From CAZFAT01 sp964517075 (lineage in GTDB: Bacteria; Acidobacteriota; Vicinamibacteria; Vicinamibacterales; SCN-69-37): a stretch of 10,320 bases of DNA. The translations under genes were made by a program, and so were the position numbers. Shown one piece after another: positions 5,423-10,320 of this stretch (the first letter of the stretch is position 1; each line of letters starts with the position of its first letter). The notes beneath the pieces are model-generated. The model made no database searches. It saw only the letters and a list, made by a program, of their open reading frames with translations, and was not told the origin of the DNA. Location of the stretch: assembly GCA_964517075.1 (NCBI GenBank), contig CAZFAT010000072.1, positions 1 to 10,320 on the forward strand, in the 5' to 3' direction.

Positions 5423-7704
5423 ATGCTGTTCTCTCCGCCCGAGCCGTCCGGCCCCCTGCGGTCCGAAGCGCGGGGTCGGCTCCTCGACAGTCCCCGGATT
5501 CTGATCGTACTCGCCGGCCTGCTCATTGCCGTGCTCGCGGCCCTGTTCTGGCTGGCCGATCGCACGAGCCAGATCGCCCCGCCGCTGCTCACTGACGTCC
5601 TGCTCTACGCGCTACTGGCCGTGGACCTGGCCCTGCTCGTGGCGCTCTTCTTCGTCCTCGTCCGCAACCTGCTGAAGCTCTGGGTCGAACAGCGCCAGGC
5701 GGCGCCTTTCGGCCGGTTCCGCGCCAAGCTCGTCGCTGCGCTGCTCGCGATGAGCATCGTGCCGGCCGTGCTCGTGCTCATCAGCGGGAGCCAGATCATT
5801 CGTGACAGCGCCGCCCGCTGGTTCAGCGAGCCGGTGGACGACGTGCTGAGCGCGGCGCAGACCATTGCCAGCCAGTACTACCAGGAACACCTCGAGGGCC
5901 TGGTCCTGCGGTCGCGCTGGCTCGCCCGCACGCTGCCGGCCCCCGCCATCCTGTCGAGCGACGTGGCGACGCTGTCGCCCCTGGTCGAGGAGGAGCCGAG
6001 GACCATGCGCGACGGCATGGTCGAGTTGTACCGGACCGTCACCGATCCGGGCCACGCCACCGACCTGGTGCTCATCGTGGCCGTGGAGTCGTCGACGCTG
6101 GACCACGTGCGGGCGTCGGCCGATCTGATTGCCGCGCGGGCGGTCGCGTCGGGCGCGGAAGAGACGACCCGCGACGACCTCGACAGCGGCGGCATGCTGC
6201 TCCGCGCCGCGTCGCCGATCGTGGACGCGGACGGGACCGTGATTGGCGCGGTCGTCGTGTCGCAGCACCTGAGCGCCGACGTGCGATCGCAGGCGCTGCT
6301 GGCGACGGCGGCTTACGAGAGTTACCAGGGCCTGCGAGTCCTGAAGGGACCGATCCAGGGCATCTACCAGTCCGTCTTCCTCGCCGTGACGCTGCTCATC
6401 CTCATGAGCGCGACCTGGCTCGGGCTGTATCTGGCGAAACGCATTACGCGGCCCGTGCACCAGCTGGCGGAGGGAGCGCGCGCGATCGGCGCCGGGCAGC
6501 TCGACGTCCGTCTCGAGCCCGAGACCGGCGACGAACTCGGGTCGCTCGTCGAATCCTTCAACATGATGGCGGCCGAACTGGGCACGAGCCGTCAGAAGCT
6601 GGAGCAGTCGCAGCGGGACCTGGAACGGCAGAACCTCGAAGTCGACGCCCGACGCCGGTACATCGAGACGATTCTCGAGCGCGTCGCCACGGGCGTCATC
6701 TCCCTCGACGCGCAGGGGCGGGTCTCGACCGTCAACGGCGCCGCGGCGCGCCTGCTGCGCCTCGATGCGTCGGCCGAGACGAAGCTCGCCGTGGACGTGT
6801 TCGCGCGGGAGGATCTGCAGGTGCTGCTGCCCCTCGTCGACGTCGTGGGCCGTCCCGATCGGGGCGCCGTCGTGGGGGAGGTGACGCTCGCCCAGGACGA
6901 CCGGGAGATCCACCTCCAGACCGCGGCCACCGCGCTCACCGGCGACGACGGCCGGCGGGAGGGCGCGGTGCTGGTCCTCGATGACGTCACGCCCATCATC
7001 CGGGCGGAGCGCGTGGCCGCGTGGCGCGACGTCGCGCGGCGGCTGGCCCACGAGATCAAGAACCCGCTGACGCCCATCCAGCTGAGCGCCGAACGGCTGC
7101 GGCGGCATTTCGCGTCGGCGCCGCCCGAGGTGCGGGCGCTCGTGGCCGAGTGCACCGACGCCATCATCGTGGAGGTCGAGGCGCTGAAGGGTCTGGTGGA
7201 CGAGTTCGCGCAGTTCGCGCGCCTGCGCGGACCGCGCATGCTGCCGGCCGACGTCAACCGGCTCGTCGACGAGACGCTGCAGCTGTACGCGGGCGTGCTG
7301 CAGCAGAGCGGCCTCGAGGTCGATCGACGGCTGGCCCGCGATCTGCCGCCGGTCCGGCTCGACGCCGAGCAGATGCGGCAAGTCATCATCAACCTCGTGG
7401 ACAATGCCCTGGAGGCGCTGGGGGGCGCGGCGGCGCCGCCGCGCCCCGACGGATCGCCGCCCCGGATCACCGTGGGCACCGCGCACGACGGGCGCGACCG
7501 GATCGTGCGGCTGTCGGTGGCGGACAACGGGCCGGGCGTGCCGCCGGCCGATCGAGACAAGCTCTTCATGCCGTACTACTCGACGAAAGGGCGGGGCAGT
7601 GGGCTGGGCCTCGCGATCGTCCGCCGCATTGTCGTCGAGCACGGCGGCGGGATCGAAGTGGAGGCCGCGCAGACCACCGGCACCGTGTTCACCGTTGAAC
7701 TGCC

Positions 7705-7720
<16 letters not shown>
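5423..7720 (+). CDS. ntrY: NtrY-type membrane sensor histidine kinase
   Basis: This 765-residue sensor kinase autophosphorylates on histidine and should pass phosphate to the NtrX-type regulator that follows. Visible architecture: two N-terminal membrane helices (about 26-45 and 57-81), a third (103-124), an extracytoplasmic region of roughly 190 residues, a fourth helix (about 317-338), a HAMP domain starting KRITRPVHQLAEGARAIGAG (339-390), a PAS domain from about 413 (YIETILERVATGVISLD), then the H-box RRLAHEIKNPLTPIQLSAER with phospho-acceptor His543. The ATPase domain has an N-box with Asn657 and Asn661 (NLVDNALEAL), a G1 box DNGPGVP from Asp701 and a G2 box GSGLGLAI from Gly725. All catalytic elements are intact. 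The ATG lies 2 nt after the DUF4390 stop and has no clear Shine-Dalgarno, so coupled translation is likely. In proteobacteria NtrYX is linked to nitrogen and redox or envelope sensing; the signal here is unknown. Confidence 0.95.
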
Positions 7721-9071
<1,351 letters not shown>

Positions 9072-9075
<4 letters not shown>

Positions 9076-9998
9076 CGGACGCGCCGCCGTTTCTCGGCGT
9101 GCCCAACCTCAGTGAAGGACGTCGCCTGGATGTCCTCCGCGCGTGCGCGCGGGCCATGACCGCCGCCGGCGTCCGCCTCCTCGATGCGAGCCGCGACGCC
9201 GTCCATCATCGGGCGGTCTTCACCGTGGCGGGGACTGGCGACGCGATGCGGGCGGCCATGCTCGCGCTGTTTGCCGAGGCCGTGGCGGCGATCGATCTGC
9301 GGACGCACGCCGGCGTGCACCCGCGCATCGGCGCGGTGGACGTCGTGCCCATCGTGCCCCTCGGGGCGACGCCACTGACCGCCTGCGTGGACCTCGCGCG
9401 ATCGCTGGGGGCGGCTATCGCGGATCGGTTCGCCGTGCCGGTCTTCCTCTACGAAGACGCGGCGTGGCATGAGTCGCGTCGGCGCCTCGAGGACGTGCGG
9501 CGCGGTCAGTTCGAGGGCCTGTCGGCGAAGATGCGGGACCCGGCATGGGCGCCGGACTTCGGACCGGCCCAGCCGCATCCGACCGCGGGCGCGTCGGCCG
9601 TCGGCGCCCGGCGCCCGTTGATCGCGTTCAACGTCAACCTGGCCACCGATCGGGTCGACATCGCGCGGAGCATTGCCCGGGCCGTCCGGGAACGGACGGG
9701 TGGCCTGCCGGCGGTCAAGGCGCTCGGCGTCGCGCTCCCCGATCGCGGGTGCGTGCAGGTGACGATGAACCTGACGAATGTGGCGCAGACGTCGCTGGCC
9801 ACGGCGTTCGCGCGGGTGCGCGACGAGGCGGCCCGACTGGGCGTGGCCGTCCGGGGGAGCGAGATCATCGGGTTGGTGCCGGCCTCGGCGCTGCCGCCCG
9901 GCGGCGCGGCGGCGCTGCAGCTGGAAGCCTTCACCCCGCAGCGGGTGCTGGAGCACCGGCTGCGGGGCCAGGATTTCGACCCGGCACGCCTGACGTAG
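9072..9998 (+). CDS. ftcD: Glutamate formimidoyltransferase (formiminoglutamate to tetrahydrofolate)
   Basis: FtcD moves the formimino group of N-formimino-L-glutamate, the last intermediate of one histidine degradation route, to tetrahydrofolate and releases glutamate. The 308-residue product covers just the formiminotransferase domains of the bifunctional animal enzyme; no cyclodeaminase domain follows. Matches include GVPNLSEGR (9-17), the active-site segment HAGVHPRIGAVDVVPIVPL, where His83 aligns with catalytic His82 of the mammalian enzyme, PVFLYEDAA, WAPDFGPAQPHPTAGASAVG, and IAFNVNLAT. The C-terminal subdomain has VALPDRGCVQVTMNL and EIIGLVPASAL. The start is a TTG overlapping the ntrX stop by 4 nt. 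It is preferred because VPNxSEG normally lies within the first dozen residues and no ATG fits upstream of it. Its placement directly behind ntrYX suggests shared expression with a possible nitrogen-responsive pair. No hutH, hutU or hutI gene lies nearby. Confidence 0.94.
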
Positions 9999-10016
9999 CG
10001 GGGCCGCCGCGCCCTC

Positions 10017-10045
10017 TTGTACTTCGCCGGCCGCGCCGATATAAT
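10017..10045 (+). promoter_or_regulatory. Sigma70-type promoter of the TPR-like gene
   Basis: TTGTAC (10017-10022) and a perfect TATAAT (10040-10045) are separated by the ideal 17 bp, in the short gap after ftcD. Transcription should start near 10052, leaving a leader of only about 11 nt before the ATG at 10063. This is the best promoter match in the window and marks the end of the ntrYX-ftcD unit. Confidence 0.85.
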
Positions 10046-10062
10046 CCGCAGCGTTCCTCAGG

Positions 10063-10320
10063 ATGGCCGAGCCGAAACGCGCCGAGACGTCGCCGGAACT
10101 CGAGGCTCCCGACCGCGAAGGTCGCGTCGAGGCGCTGCTGGTCGACGGGCTCGACCACTATTTCAGCGGCCGGTACGAACAGGCGATTCATCTCTGGACC
10201 CGGGTCCTCTTCCTCGACCGATCGCACGCGCGGGCTCGCGCGTACATCGATCGCGCGCGCACCGCGCTCGCCGAACAGCACCGCCGGACGGACGAAATGC
10301 TGCACGTGGGCGGCGAAATG
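10063..10320 (+). CDS. TPR-like protein, N-terminal 86 residues, cut by window edge
   Basis: The visible part starts MAEPKRAETSPELEAPDREG, a charged, probably disordered lead-in. A helical-hairpin segment follows: VEALLVDGLDHYFSGRYEQA, then IHLWTRVLFLDRSHARARAY, then IDRARTALAEQHRRTDEMLH. The spacing of small and aromatic residues (L-x-x-G-L-x-x-Y-x-x-G-R-Y-x-x-A-I) is that of a tetratricopeptide repeat, a protein-binding scaffold. No signal peptide or membrane segment is seen, so this part is cytoplasmic. The ATG follows a strong promoter by about 11 nt. AGG directly touches the ATG, so there is no properly spaced Shine-Dalgarno and translation may be near-leaderless. The next Met is residue 80, so this start is the only good choice. 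The rest of the protein, and any enzymatic or DNA-binding domain, is beyond the window. Confidence 0.75.
   Translation, partial: MAEPKRAETSPELEAPDREGRVEALLVDGLDHYFSGRYEQAIHLWTRVLFLDRSHARARAYIDRARTALAEQHRRTDEMLHVGGEM

Noticed and set aside
5612..7642. 676-codon open frame on the minus strand opposite ntrY
   Set aside because: It lies entirely within the well-supported ntrY gene and shows only low-complexity Arg/His/Gln/Asp composition without any recognisable motif; a GC-bias shadow.

Overview
The window is dense, very GC-rich bacterial chromosome (well above 60% G+C by eye). Twelve protein genes are packed with short gaps or overlaps. There are no RNA genes, insertion sequences, phage genes or CRISPR repeats. 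The gene set (CIRCE-controlled groESL; flippase, nrdR, DUF4390, ntrY, ntrX, ftcD; and a TPR-like gene with an 'LWTRVLFLDR' motif) and the G+C content suggest an Acidobacteriota genome, perhaps class Vicinamibacteria. That placement is a judgement from protein style, not a search result.

Left third, minus strand (1-3220). Two transcription units read leftwards. The first is groES-groEL, with groEL running off the left edge. Its sigma70-type promoter abuts a near-perfect CIRCE operator, so HrcA heat-shock repression is expected. The second is upstream of it: an exported DUF4097-like beta-repeat protein, then purC (SAICAR synthase, purine synthesis), then a 69-residue stand-alone Fis-type helix-turn-helix protein. 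Gaps of 31 and 40 bp suggest one operon.

Middle and right, plus strand (3325-9998). Transcription diverges at about 3220-3325. Reading right: a polytopic UPF0104/LPG-synthase-type membrane protein, nrdR (ribonucleotide reductase repressor), an exported DUF4390 protein, an NtrY-type sensor kinase, an NtrX-type sigma54 response regulator, and ftcD (glutamate formimidoyltransferase). From nrdR onward the junctions are 4-nt overlap, 2-nt gap, 16-nt overlap and 4-nt overlap, which points to strong translational coupling. The arrangement joins a membrane signal-transduction pair to a secreted accessory protein and to an enzyme that frees glutamate from formiminoglutamate in histidine breakdown. A nitrogen-linked role is reasonable but inferred.

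Right edge (10017-10320). A clear TTGTAC-N17-TATAAT promoter starts a new gene, cut by the window edge, for a TPR-like protein.

Most of this is housekeeping. No wholly new system is evident. The points most worth a second look are the exported DUF4390 protein locked between nrdR and ntrY, the ftcD-ntrYX coupling, the orphan Fis-domain protein after purC, and a 20-codon ORF overlapping the nrdR start.
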